Source: JBCCEJ01 sp039030335 (GTDB lineage: Bacteria > Pseudomonadota > Gammaproteobacteria > HK1). From it: 29,704 nt of DNA. Of this stretch, positions 1 through 8,078 are shown piece by piece. The DNA lies in contig JBCCEJ010000072.1 of assembly GCA_039030335.1 (NCBI GenBank), forward strand, positions 1 through 29,704, given 5' to 3'. Below the pieces are notes generated by a model. The model was given only the letters and a program-made list of their open reading frames with translations. It did not search any database and was not told where the DNA came from. How positions within the stretch are numbered: position 1 is the stretch's first letter; each line of letters begins with the position of its first letter. Both the position numbers and the translations under genes were made by a program.

Positions 1-4
1 GTCG

Positions 5-223
5 TCATATCGAGTCGTCCATCGCAAAGATCAAGTAAGGTGTACCATAGTAACGGCATACATATTGTGTGTTCGCTTGCTCTTTATCGCCAGCGCGCGG
101 TCTGAAGCTTCCACCATCCTTCAGTCGCTCGTTCGGTACTGCCGACCAAACTTTCCGCACGTGCTCCGGGTACTGGTCCCAGTCACAGCCGTGCGCGAAG
201 GGTAATGCTGCAGCGCAAAACAC
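5..223 (-). CDS. Possible small ORF downstream of the DAHP synthase gene, unknown function
   Basis: This is a candidate 72-residue product from a GTG start 26 bases beyond the DAHP synthase stop. The reading frame is open further upstream, overlapping the end of that gene in another frame, so the start is arbitrary. The predicted protein has four Cys residues, a mildly hydrophobic first ten residues, and a varied rather than Arg/Pro/Ala-dominated composition. Third-position GC looks lower than in neighbouring genes, which argues either for recently acquired DNA or for non-coding sequence. No ribosome-binding site sits at a good distance from the GTG, although an AAAGGAG lies just before the upstream stop. 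I do not recognise a family and assign no function. It may be spurious. Confidence 0.22.
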   Translation of the reverse strand: MFCAAALPFAHGCDWDQYPEHVRKVWSAVPNERLKDGGSFRPRAGDKEQANTQYVCRYYGTPYLIFAMDDSI

Positions 224-248
224 GCAACCGGCGAGGCTTTCGGGCGGG

Positions 249-1664
249 TCAGGCCGCGCTCCTTTGTTGTGCGCCTGAGTCCTCCCGATCGCCCTTGATG
301 AACTCGGCGAGCTGAAATGCCAGTTCCAGGCTCTGGCTGGCATTGAGCCGTGGATCGCAATGTGTGTGGTACCGGTCCTGTAGGTTTTCTTCAGTGATGG
401 CTTGCGCCCCACCCACACACTCGGTGACGTTCTGACCGGTCATCTCGATATGAATGCCGCCGGGATGTGAGCCTTCCGCGCGGTGAACGTCGAAGAACTC
501 GCGCACCTCCTGGAGGACCGAATCGAAGTTGCGCGTCTTGTATCCCGTGTTCGACTTGATGATGTTTCCGTGCATGGGATCGCACGACCAGACGACGTGA
601 TGCCCTGAGCGTTGCACCGCGCGCACCAGAGCTGGCAGGTGATCTTGCACCTGGCCTGCACCCATTCGGCTTATCAGCGTGATACGGCCGGGTTCGTTCA
701 GCGGATTCAGCCGGTCGAGCAACGGCTCGAGAGCGTCCGGCTGCATCGTTGGACCAACCTTCATGCCGATCGGGTTGGCGACGCCTCGCAGAAACTCGAC
801 ATGCGCGCCGTCGAGTTGCCGTGTCCGGTCGCCAATCCACAACATGTGAGCGGACGTGTCGTACCAGTCGCCACTCGTCGAATCGATTCGCGCGAAAGCC
901 TGTTCGTAGCCGAGAAGTAATGCTTCGTGTGACGTGTAGATGTCAGTTTGACGGATCGTGTGATTGCTTTCCGCAGAGATTCCGCAAGCCTCCATGAAAG
1001 CCAGGGCCTCGCCGATCCGTCGCGCAAGACCGGCGAAGCGCTCGCCCTGCGGGCTGTCGGCCACGAAATCGATGTTCCATCGGTGCACCCGGTGCAGGTC
1101 CGCATAGCCGCCGGTTGCGAAGGCCCGCAGCAGGTTGAGCGTCGCGGCCGCCTGCGAATAGGCCTGCAGCATCCGGTCGGGCTGCGGCACCCGGGTTTCG
1201 GGAGTGAACTGGATGTCGTTGATGATATCGCCGAGGTAGGAACTGAGCGTTACGCCGTCGCGCGCCTCGGTTGGTGCTGAACGGGGTTTGGCGAACTGAC
1301 CGGCCATGCGCGTCACCTTTACGACCGGACACGCCGCCGCAAAACTCAAGACCACCGCCATCTGCAAGACCACGCGGACGGAGTCACGAATATTGTCGGG
1401 ATGAAACTCGGCGAAACTCTCCGCGCAGTCGCCGCCCTGCAGCAGAAAACCACGCCCTTGGGCAACCGCCGCGAGCTGTTGCTTGAGATTGCGTGCCTCG
1501 CCCGCGAACACGAGTGGGGGAAACCCCGAGAGTTTCGCCTCCACGCTTTCGAGCGCTGCAGCGTCGGGATATTGCGGTTGATGCAGCGCGGTCAGTTCGC
1601 GCCAACTCGAAGGCGTCCACTGTTCGGCAACGTGCTGGGGGGCGTTTGGTTCGGAAGCGTTCAT
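249..1664 (-). CDS. aroG: 3-deoxy-7-phosphoheptulonate (DAHP) synthase, class II
   Basis: This cytoplasmic enzyme condenses phosphoenolpyruvate with erythrose 4-phosphate, the first step of the shikimate pathway to aromatic amino acids. At 471 residues it matches the usual class II (plant/mycobacterial type) length, not the ~350 residues of E. coli AroF/G/H. Visible hallmarks are GGDCAESF with the metal-ligand Cys80, RMAGQFAKPRS near 119, the GDRTRQLDGAHVEFLRG block, CDPMHGN with a ligand His, IHIEMTGQNVTECVGG with a ligand Glu, and HCDPRLNA with a ligand Asp. All four expected metal ligands are present. The ATG start follows only a weak Shine-Dalgarno sequence. The stop of the secreted-protein gene upstream is 33 bases away on the same strand, so cotranscription is possible. 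The family call is firm; the gene symbol is less so, because naming of class II enzymes varies. Confidence 0.95.
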   Translation of the reverse strand: MNASEPNAPQHVAEQWTPSSWRELTALHQPQYPDAAALESVEAKLSGFPPLVFAGEARNLKQQLAAVAQGRGFLLQGGDCAESFAEFHPDNIRDSVRVVLQMAVVLSFAAACPVVKVTRMAGQFAKPRSAPTEARDGVTLSSYLGDIINDIQFTPETRVPQPDRMLQAYSQAAATLNLLRAFATGGYADLHRVHRWNIDFVADSPQGERFAGLARRIGEALAFMEACGISAESNHTIRQTDIYTSHEALLLGYEQAFARIDSTSGDWYDTSAHMLWIGDRTRQLDGAHVEFLRGVANPIGMKVGPTMQPDALEPLLDRLNPLNEPGRITLISRMGAGQVQDHLPALVRAVQRSGHHVVWSCDPMHGNIIKSNTGYKTRNFDSVLQEVREFFDVHRAEGSHPGGIHIEMTGQNVTECVGGAQAITEENLQDRYHTHCDPRLNASQSLELAFQLAEFIKGDREDSGAQQRSAA

Positions 1665-1697
1665 CAGGTCATCTGTCCGGGCGTTGGACTCAACCCG

Positions 1698-2444
1698 TCA
1701 TTGTCGCGTGAGAACGGCCGCTGCGCCAGCTGACCCGTGACGCCGACGCCATAGTATCCAAGCGATTGGGCCACCCAACAGCACGCCGGTCGCGGGACCC
1801 GGCAGCGTTTTGGCCGCACTTGTCACCGGCAGGCTGAATCCGATGCGGTCCAGGCTGAACCCATTGCCTTCATCATGACTCAGCGTCAGCGGCAGGTGCG
1901 CCGGCAACAGCACGCCACCGACGTCGAAAGTCCCATTGTTATCCAGCAGAAACTGCGCGGTGCCGATCTGTACGCGCGCGGAGTCCTGGCTGCCGATACC
2001 CGACAACGTCACGGATTCCACGATCACCGGCGCGTCGAAGCGGATTTCCAGTGCCTCGCGAACCAGATCGCCGTCGATGGCGTCGGTATCGTCACCCGCG
2101 CCCGGTGCGTTGATCCCGAAGCCTGCCGCGGTACGGTTCAACAGTCCGGTCAACGCCGTAACCGTGATCGCTCTCGAACCGATGTCCAGTTCGAAACTGG
2201 GTCGTTCGTCGAGCTGTTCGATCAACGGCGCGCGCAATTCGATGATGCCCGCCGCGGCAGGCAGTGCTGTAGTGAGAATGGCTAGGAGGGCCAGCGGGCA
2301 GGCGAATCCGGTGCGTTTGAACGCTTGCGCCCGGCTTTTTTTCGCGCCGCTTCGGCCGTGCGCGTGCTCGTGGCGGAACGGGTGACCGGTTTCGGTACGC
2401 GGCGGTGGACTCGTGGTCGGCGTCAAGTCATGAATGGAGTGCAT
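1698..2444 (-). CDS. Secreted PEP-CTERM-like surface protein
   Basis: The predicted product has 248 residues. The N-terminus is a long basic region (about 45 residues, with KKSR and FKR), then a hydrophobic stretch at 48-65 ending in AAA, which looks like a signal peptide. The middle, about 66-210, is predicted beta-rich and carries GFGINAPGAGDDTDAIDG at 108-125, followed by an 'ALEIRFDAPVIVESVTL' segment. That pattern is familiar from extracellular proteins with PEP-CTERM tails. The C-terminus is LPGP (214-217), a short hydrophobic segment (218-232) and RRRH (233-236), i.e. the tripartite exosortase-signal layout with PGP instead of PEP and an unusual extra 12-residue tail. The ATG at 2444 is chosen because GAGGAG lies nine bases upstream; the frame stays open to 2855, but that part is Arg/Pro-rich and overlaps uup. 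No exosortase gene is in the window. The specific function is unknown. Confidence 0.72.
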   Translation of the reverse strand: MHSIHDLTPTTSPPPRTETGHPFRHEHAHGRSGAKKSRAQAFKRTGFACPLALLAILTTALPAAAGIIELRAPLIEQLDERPSFELDIGSRAITVTALTGLLNRTAAGFGINAPGAGDDTDAIDGDLVREALEIRFDAPVIVESVTLSGIGSQDSARVQIGTAQFLLDNNGTFDVGGVLLPAHLPLTLSHDEGNGFSLDRIGFSLPVTSAAKTLPGPATGVLLGGPIAWILWRRRHGSAGAAAVLTRQ

Positions 2445-2453
2445 CGATTCTTG

Positions 2454-2459
2454 CTCCTC
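2454..2459 (-). promoter_or_regulatory. Ribosome-binding site that sets the start of the PEP-CTERM-like gene
   Basis: GAGGAG on the minus strand is separated by nine bases from the ATG at 2444-2442. It is the strongest Shine-Dalgarno match upstream of this reading frame, and it supports the short form of the protein over the longer frame that runs into uup. Confidence 0.7.
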
Positions 2460-2564
2460 GCTGGGTTGTGGTTGATCGGCTGCCCGACGGCGCGTGGGTG
2501 TTTTGCGGCCGCAGGACGTGAAGCTTCGATTGATGTCAGAATCCCGCGCCGGTCCGCCGCGGGC

Positions 2565-2582
2565 GCGCGGCGCGCGCCGCGC
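2565..2582. repeat. 18-bp perfect GC palindrome in the divergent spacer
   Basis: A perfect palindrome made only of G and C lies within the 281-base spacer between the divergent PEP-CTERM-like gene and uup. It could form a cruciform or an mRNA hairpin, or act as a binding site. In a region this GC-rich it may equally be chance low-complexity sequence. I saw no convincing -35/-10 pair in the rest of the spacer (2445-2725). Confidence 0.35.
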
Positions 2583-2725
2583 CGCTGGTAGGTGAGGGGG
2601 CCGCCGGCGGTCGGCGTGAACCTCGCTCTGGCGGCAACGGACGGGCCCGGCAGTGACGCCGTTAGTGCGGCGCGCTGTGGGGCACCACGTTGGTCGAAGA
2701 GCAATTCGAAAGGCGAGAAGCAGCC

Positions 2726-4648
2726 ATGACGCTTTGCAAACTACTGAACGCGGAGCTGGCCTTCGGTCAGGACGCTCTGCTCGACGGTCTTGAGCTGGTG
2801 CTGGAGGCAGGCGAGCGGGTCTGCCTCGTTGGTCGCAACGGCGTCGGCAAGTCAACGCTGCTCGACGTCATTGCCGGGGAGCGCGCCCTGGACAGTGGTG
2901 AACGACAGTTGAGTGCCAACTGCACGATCGGTTACGTGCCCCAGTCGGTTCCGCTGTTCGACGGTCTGACCTGCGCGGAGGTGGTTGGAAACGGGACACC
3001 GGAGGTGGCACATCTGCTGGCGGAATACGCCTTGGAGACTGCGCGCCACGCGCCGGACGCACGCATCGTCGCTAACCTGCAGGGACGTATCGAAGCGCTC
3101 GATGGCTGGACGCTCGAAAATCGCACCGCAGCGCTGCTTCAACAGATGGACATCGATGCCGCCAGCCGCTTTGAAGACTTGTCCGGCGGCCAGCAGCGTC
3201 GCGTGATGCTGGCGCGTGCCATGCTCGGGTCGCCCGGCCTGATGATCCTGGATGAGCCCACCAACCATCTCGACATTGCGCATATCGAGTGGCTCGAGAG
3301 CTGGTTGGTGAGCCAGCCCTGCACGTTTGTGTTCACCAGTCACGACCGGCGTTTCATCGAAGCAACTGCGACCCGGATCGTTGAACTCGACCGGGGCCGG
3401 CTGACTTCGTGGCCAGGCAACTGGCAGAACTACTTGCGACGGCGTGCAGAGCGCGAGTCAGCCGAGCGCACGGCGGCTGCGCGCGCCGATCGCCTGCTGG
3501 CACAGGAAGAGGTGTGGATTCGGCAGGGCATTCGCGCGCGCCGCACGCGCAATGAGGGGCGGGTGCGGCGCCTTGAGGAACTGCGCAAGACCCGGCTTGC
3601 ACGCCGCGAGCGAACCGGCGCAGCGCGCCTGGGCGACATTCGGGGTGCCCGCGGCGGCAAGTTGGTGGCCGACGTAAACGGTGCCGCCGCCCGGTTCGAA
3701 CAGACGATGGTTTTTGCCGGTTTTGACACGCTGATTCTCCGTGGCGACCGCATCGGAGTCATCGGTGCCAACGGGAGCGGTAAGACCACGCTTCTGCGCC
3801 TGCTGCTCGGTGAACTGCCGCCCGCTGAAGGCACGGTTCGCCGCGGCGAAGGACTTCGTGTCGCCTACTTCGATCAACATCGCCGCCTACCGGACGAAGC
3901 GGCAACGGTGCGTGATCAGGTGGCTGAAGGCTCTGACTTCATCGGCGAGGGTGAGACCCGTCGCCATGTCATCAGCTACCTGCAGGAATTCCTGTTCACC
4001 CCGGATCGGGCTAACGCGCCGGTCTCGATTCTGTCCGGGGGAGAGCGCGCCCGCCTGTCTCTGGCGCGCCTGTTCGTTGAGCCGAGCAACCTGTTGGTGA
4101 TGGACGAACCCACCAACGACCTGGATATGGAGACGCTCGAGCTGCTGGAGGAGCGCCTCGCCGACTACACGGGTACGCTGCTGCTCGTGAGCCATGACAG
4201 GGCGTTCCTCGATGGTGTCGTGACATCTACCCTCGCGCTCGAAGGTGACGGAACGGTTGCCGAGTATGTCGGCGGATACGGCGACTATCTGCGTCAGCGC
4301 CCGCCCGTGCGGCCCGACGGCGACCCGGCAAAACGTCAGAGGAACGGGAGGGCCAAAGACCGCGGTGGGCGCACGAAACCGGGGACGGCGGCAGAGTCTT
4401 CAGCGGCGACCGGGCGGCCGGCGAAACTCGGGTTCAATGAAGCCCGTGAATTAGAGGCGCTGCCAGCGCGCCTGGAAGCTCTGGAAGCTGATATCCAAGC
4501 TGTCAACACGCAGCTGATGGACCCGGAAACTTATCGGGAGAACGCGACGCAGGTCGCTGCGCTGCGTGCCCGACTGGAGACGCTGGAGGCGGAACTCGAA
4601 CAGCGCTTTGAGCGATGGTCCGAGTTGGAAGAACGGGCGCGGGGATGA
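2726..4648 (+). CDS. uup: ABC-F family ATPase Uup
   Basis: This is a soluble, duplicated ABC ATPase of the ABC-F group, which acts on ribosomes or DNA structures rather than in transport. The 640-residue product has two complete cassettes. The first has Walker A GRNGVGKST (36-44), signature LSGGQQRR (152-159), Walker B LMILDEPTNHLD and the SHDRRF switch. The second has Walker A GANGSGKTT (347-355), signature LSGGERAR (436-443), Walker B LLVMDEPTNDLD and SHDRAF. An Arg/Glu-rich linker (about 235-310) joins them. A basic Pro/Gly-rich hinge and a C-terminal coiled coil (about 570-638) distinguish Uup from EttA, YheS and YbiT. There are no membrane segments. I chose the ATG at 2726 because the protein then starts with MTL..L.NAELAFG as Uup does; a TTG 36 bases upstream is in frame. 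It converges on the D-2-hydroxyacid dehydrogenase gene 79 bases away. Confidence 0.93.
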   Translation: MTLCKLLNAELAFGQDALLDGLELVLEAGERVCLVGRNGVGKSTLLDVIAGERALDSGERQLSANCTIGYVPQSVPLFDGLTCAEVVGNGTPEVAHLLAEYALETARHAPDARIVANLQGRIEALDGWTLENRTAALLQQMDIDAASRFEDLSGGQQRRVMLARAMLGSPGLMILDEPTNHLDIAHIEWLESWLVSQPCTFVFTSHDRRFIEATATRIVELDRGRLTSWPGNWQNYLRRRAERESAERTAAARADRLLAQEEVWIRQGIRARRTRNEGRVRRLEELRKTRLARRERTGAARLGDIRGARGGKLVADVNGAAARFEQTMVFAGFDTLILRGDRIGVIGANGSGKTTLLRLLLGELPPAEGTVRRGEGLRVAYFDQHRRLPDEAATVRDQVAEGSDFIGEGETRRHVISYLQEFLFTPDRANAPVSILSGGERARLSLARLFVEPSNLLVMDEPTNDLDMETLELLEERLADYTGTLLLVSHDRAFLDGVVTSTLALEGDGTVAEYVGGYGDYLRQRPPVRPDGDPAKRQRNGRAKDRGGRTKPGTAAESSAATGRPAKLGFNEARELEALPARLEALEADIQAVNTQLMDPETYRENATQVAALRARLETLEAELEQRFERWSELEERARG

Positions 4649-4727
4649 GTAGCGGCGCTACGTGCGGGCGCACCGCAGCGGAACCGTACGCTGGTGTCGG
4701 CAGGCGTCACGTACCCTGGCCGCGCGG

Positions 4728-5684
4728 TCAGGGGGTGACCCGGTTCGGCAGATCCTGGCCCTGGCGCCATCGATGCAACGTGTCTGCGAAGTGGGCGAGA
4801 AGCTGGCTGCGCCAACCGTGCACGTTGTCTGCGGTGTGTGGGGTCAATAGCACGTTGGCCATCGACCAGAGCGGACTGTCGTTCGGCAGCGGCTCGGTTT
4901 CGAAGACATCCAGGTAGGCGCCACGCACCCGTCCGCCGCTCAGTGCCCGGGCCAGCGCAGGTTCATCCACAACCCCGCCGCGCGCCGTGTTGAGAAACAG
5001 GCTGCCGTCGCGCATCAGCGCGAAGCGCCCGTCGTTGAACAGGTGCCTGGTTTCGGGGGTCAGTCTTAAGTGAACGCTGACGACATCTGCCTCCGGCAGC
5101 AGTTCTTCCAACGCGTCGCCGCCATACACCGCGTCGACGGCAGGGTGAGGGGAGGGCGTGCGGCGCGTCGCGATGACCCGCATGCCGAGCGCGGCCGCGT
5201 TCCGCGCAACGCATGCGCCGATATGGCCGAGCCCGACGACGAGCAGAGTCTGACCGGCGATCGGCCTGAACGCGCGTGGTTGCCAGACGCGCCGGTGCGC
5301 CTGCGCGGCGTAGTGCAGGAAATGCCCGTTCAACGCGAGCATCGCGCCGGTCACGGTTTCGGCGAGATGCGCCGCCAGTACGCCCGCCGCGTTCGTCAAC
5401 GTGACGGCGCCGTTATCGAGCGGCAGCAGGTGGTCGTATCCGGAACCGCCGACATACACCAGACGGACGGAAGAATGCTCCATGACGGGCCGCATGGCAG
5501 CGCCTGGCATGCCGGGCGCTTTCAGCGTGAAGACGGCTTCCGGGTCGTGCTGCCAGAGCGCGGATTCGATGGCCTCCGGGCGGTCGACAAAGATGAGCGT
5601 CTCGGTGTCTTGCAGGTGACCGAGCGCGACGCGCGCTTCTGCCGCATCTTCGTGCAGGATCAGGACCGAACCAGGTTGGGGCAT
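4728..5684 (-). CDS. D-2-hydroxyacid dehydrogenase, GhrA-like
   Basis: This NAD(P)-dependent oxidoreductase belongs to the D-isomer 2-hydroxyacid dehydrogenase family and probably reduces glyoxylate, hydroxypyruvate or a related 2-oxoacid. The 318-residue product has the Rossmann motif GLGHIG (151-156), followed after the second strand by Arg174-Arg175, which suggests a preference for NADPH. The catalytic set is present: Arg235 in LNTARGG, Glu264 in FETEPLP and His283 in TPHTA. The catalytic domain is split around the nucleotide-binding domain, as is usual. I prefer the ATG at 5684 because the protein then begins directly with a first beta strand. The frame is open to an ATG at 5756, but that would take in the promoter-like TATACT near 5722. 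The Shine-Dalgarno sequence is weak for both. Substrate is not predictable; the gene converges on uup and diverges from gmd. Confidence 0.87.
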   Translation of the reverse strand: MPQPGSVLILHEDAAEARVALGHLQDTETLIFVDRPEAIESALWQHDPEAVFTLKAPGMPGAAMRPVMEHSSVRLVYVGGSGYDHLLPLDNGAVTLTNAAGVLAAHLAETVTGAMLALNGHFLHYAAQAHRRVWQPRAFRPIAGQTLLVVGLGHIGACVARNAAALGMRVIATRRTPSPHPAVDAVYGGDALEELLPEADVVSVHLRLTPETRHLFNDGRFALMRDGSLFLNTARGGVVDEPALARALSGGRVRGAYLDVFETEPLPNDSPLWSMANVLLTPHTADNVHGWRSQLLAHFADTLHRWRQGQDLPNRVTP

Positions 5685-5942
5685 GTCGCGACGGAACCCA
5701 GGGAAATTGCGGAAGACTGCGTATACTAAGCGGTTGTCGCACGCACTCCCATTCAACGCACGATCCGACCCAAGCCGGCGCGCAGGGCCCGAATCGCACC
5801 GCGGCGGGCTACTTCGGAGCCGTCGTGGCCCGGGTCGGAGTTGCGCCGGTTCGCCCGCGTCGTTCCGACCAGGCGTCGCGCGATGTGACTACCTCAACCA
5901 AAGCGCCCGCGAGCTGGGAGCTGGCGCGCCTCGGAGTGGCAA
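5685..5942. other. Divergent intergenic region between the dehydrogenase gene and gmd
   Basis: These 258 bases should hold the promoters of both the dehydrogenase gene (minus) and the gmd-fcl-ampD unit (plus). A -10-like TATACT lies at 5722-5727 on the plus strand, but no good -35 is found at 16-18 bases, so it is only a candidate. I found no GGCGGTAG (JUMPstart/ops) element of the kind seen before RfaH-controlled polysaccharide operons, and no clear terminator. Confidence 0.3.
5933..5936 (+). promoter_or_regulatory. Ribosome-binding site supporting the TTG start of gmd
   Basis: GGAG sits six bases before the TTG at 5943. The protein from this TTG begins MKRALITGITGQDG, the normal N-terminus of GDP-mannose dehydratases. 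No ATG or GTG lies at a comparable place, so a TTG start is well supported. Confidence 0.75.
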
Positions 5943-7067
5943 TTGAAACGCGCACTGATTACTGGAATAACCGGACAGGACGGCGCCTACCTTGCCGAAC
6001 TGCTGCTGGAGAAGGGTTATCAGGTTCACGGCATAAAGCGCCGTGCGTCGATGTTCAATACCGAGCGTATCGACCACCTCTACCAGGACCCTCACGACCC
6101 CGATCGCCGGCTGGTGCTGCACCACGGCGATATGACCGATTCAACCAATCTCATTCGCATTATCCAGACGGTGCAGCCCGATGAGATCTACAACCTTGCA
6201 GCGCAAAGTCACGTCGCGGTTTCCTTTGAGACGCCCGAGTACACCGCAAACGCCGACGCAGTCGGTCCGCTGCGTGTCCTCGAAGCGATTCGAATTCTCG
6301 GTCTGGAGCAGCGCACGCGTTTCTATCAGGCCTCCACGTCCGAACTCTACGGTCAGGTGATGGAGACGCCGCAGCGCGAGACCACGCCGTTCCGGCCGCG
6401 ATCTCCCTATGCTTGCGCCAAGCTGTACGCGTACTGGATTACCATCAACTACCGTGAGGCCTATGGGATGTATGCGTGCAACGGCATCCTGTTCAATCAC
6501 GAGTCGCCGCGGCGCGGGGAGACGTTCGTCACGCGCAAGGTCACCAGGGCCGTGGCGCGAATCGTAAGCGGCCTGCAGCAGCGGCTTTACCTCGGCAACC
6601 TGGATGCACTGCGTGACTGGGGTCACGCTCGGGACTACGTGCGCGCGCAATGGCTGATGCTGCAACGCGACGATCCGCGTGATTACGTCATCGCGACGGG
6701 ACAACAACAATCTGTCCGGCAGTTTGTTGAGGCTGCATTCGCCGTCGCCGGTGTGACCCTTGAGTGGCACGGCAAGGGTGTTGATGAACGGGGCGTCGTT
6801 ACGTCGGTGGTGGCATCGAACGACGTTGGACAACCGGCCTGCAAACCCGGTGACACGGTCGTGGTGGTCGACCCGGCCTATTTTCGTCCGACCGAGGTTG
6901 AGACGCTGATCGGAGACGCGTCGCTGGCCCACGAGGAATTGGGCTGGCAGCCAGAGGTTGCCTTCCCCGCACTGGTTAGCGAGATGGTCAGGGCGGACCT
7001 CACGATTGCCAACCGCGATACGCTCGTGCGTTCCCGTGGTTTCCAGAGCTTCACGGGGCACGAATGA
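5943..7067 (+). CDS. gmd: GDP-mannose 4,6-dehydratase
   Basis: This cytoplasmic enzyme converts GDP-D-mannose to GDP-4-keto-6-deoxy-D-mannose, the first step to GDP-L-fucose (also the branch point to GDP-rhamnose and GDP-perosamine). The 374-residue product is a full-length extended short-chain dehydrogenase: GITGQDG (8-14) binds NADP, KRRAS at 32-36 fits cofactor binding, STSELYG (131-137) supplies the Ser132/Glu134 region, and YACAK (156-160) gives catalytic Tyr156 and Lys160. NHESPRRGETFVTRKVTRA is the signature block of this family. It starts with TTG behind a good GGAG. Its stop overlaps the ATG of fcl by four bases (ATGA), so the two steps of the pathway are translationally coupled. No manA, manB or manC gene is nearby, so GDP-mannose must be made elsewhere. 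Confidence 0.96.
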   Translation: MKRALITGITGQDGAYLAELLLEKGYQVHGIKRRASMFNTERIDHLYQDPHDPDRRLVLHHGDMTDSTNLIRIIQTVQPDEIYNLAAQSHVAVSFETPEYTANADAVGPLRVLEAIRILGLEQRTRFYQASTSELYGQVMETPQRETTPFRPRSPYACAKLYAYWITINYREAYGMYACNGILFNHESPRRGETFVTRKVTRAVARIVSGLQQRLYLGNLDALRDWGHARDYVRAQWLMLQRDDPRDYVIATGQQQSVRQFVEAAFAVAGVTLEWHGKGVDERGVVTSVVASNDVGQPACKPGDTVVVVDPAYFRPTEVETLIGDASLAHEELGWQPEVAFPALVSEMVRADLTIANRDTLVRSRGFQSFTGHE

Positions 7068-8053
7068 TGTCCGGTACCGCCGCCAAACTGACAGCCACCG
7101 ACCGCATCTTCGTCGCTGGGCACCGAGGTCTGGCAGGGCAGGCGATGTGTCGCGCGCTGCGCCTCGCCGGCTTCGAAAACCTGATAACCCGTACTCACGA
7201 CGATCTTGAACTCCGCGATCGGGACGCTACGGCTGCAGTCTTCGATCGGGAACGCCCTGATGCCGTCATTCTCTGTGCGGCGCGAGTCGGCGGGATCAAG
7301 GCGAACGCGACCCGGCCCGTCGACTTCCTGGCAGAGAATCTGGAGATTCAGGGGAATGTCATCGGCTGCGCGCACGACTACGACGTGCAGCGCCTCGTAT
7401 TCCTCGGTTCTTCTTGCATCTACCCTCGCGACTGCGTGCAGCCGATGCCCGAAGCGGCGCTGCTAAGCGGCCCGCTCGAAGCCACCAACCGACCCTATGC
7501 GATCGCCAAGATCGCGGGCATCGAACTCTGCTGGGCTTATAACCGCCAGTTCGGTCGGCGCTATCTGGCGCTGATGCCGACCAATCTGTTCGGCCCGGGT
7601 GACAACTACGATCTGGAAGGCTCCCACGTACTTCCGGCCTTGATTCGTCGCATGCACGAGGCCCGTCAACGAGGCGCGCCGAACATCACCCTCTGGGGCA
7701 CTGGCGCACCGCTCAGGGAATTTCTCTACAGCGACGACCTCGCAGACGCCGCGCTACATGTCATGCAGTTGCCTGAAAGGGTGTTGACGACCCTGTTCAA
7801 CGATGATCATCCACCGCTACTGAACGTCGGATTCGGCGCCGAGATCACGATTCGAGACCTGGCGACGCGTATTGCAGCGATCGTTGGCTACAGCGGCGAA
7901 ATCCGCTGGGATTCCAGCCAGCCTGACGGAACGCCCAGGAAACTCCTCGACAGTACGCGGATCCGAGCGCTCGATTGGGCGCCAAGAATGTCTCTGGACG
8001 ACGGAATCCGCGCCGCATATGCCGACTTTCAGAGTGCCGGCACGCGCCTCTGA
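7064..8053 (+). CDS. fcl: GDP-L-fucose synthase (3,5-epimerase/4-reductase)
   Basis: This enzyme (also called WcaG) epimerises and reduces GDP-4-keto-6-deoxymannose to GDP-L-fucose with NADPH. The 329-residue product starts near a Rossmann motif GHRGLAG (19-25), has GSSCIYP (115-121) with the conserved active-site Ser and Cys, and YAIAK (145-149) with catalytic Tyr145 and Lys149. NLFGPGDNYD and the REFLYSDDLADA block also match the family. Two ATG codons in a row (7064, 7067) are possible starts; the first gives the ATGA overlap with gmd. Together with gmd it indicates that L-fucose (or a derivative) is a building block of the polymer made by the downstream genes. Confidence 0.96.
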   Translation: MMSGTAAKLTATDRIFVAGHRGLAGQAMCRALRLAGFENLITRTHDDLELRDRDATAAVFDRERPDAVILCAARVGGIKANATRPVDFLAENLEIQGNVIGCAHDYDVQRLVFLGSSCIYPRDCVQPMPEAALLSGPLEATNRPYAIAKIAGIELCWAYNRQFGRRYLALMPTNLFGPGDNYDLEGSHVLPALIRRMHEARQRGAPNITLWGTGAPLREFLYSDDLADAALHVMQLPERVLTTLFNDDHPPLLNVGFGAEITIRDLATRIAAIVGYSGEIRWDSSQPDGTPRKLLDSTRIRALDWAPRMSLDDGIRAAYADFQSAGTRL

Positions 8054-8065
8054 GCGTGCGGCAGT

Positions 8066-8069
8066 GGAG
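8066..8069 (+). promoter_or_regulatory. Ribosome-binding site supporting the GTG start of ampD
   Basis: GGAG is followed after nine bases by GTG at 8079. The resulting protein has the standard AmpD length and N-terminus, so this GTG is preferred to another GTG at 8064. Confidence 0.6.
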
Positions 8070-8078
8070 CGTCGAGCG

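Noticed and set aside
4649..4661. Small inverted repeat GTAGC-ggc-GCTAC just after the uup stop as a terminator
   Set aside because: The stem is only five base pairs with a three-base loop and no T tract on either strand.
5685..5942. JUMPstart/ops element (GGCGGTAG) expected before RfaH-controlled polysaccharide operons
   Set aside because: I looked for it here and in the 9914-10199 region and did not find it on the plus strand.
6141..7061. A 306-codon open frame antisense to gmd
   Set aside because: It mirrors the codon phase of gmd, which is certain; the product has no recognisable fold or start signal.
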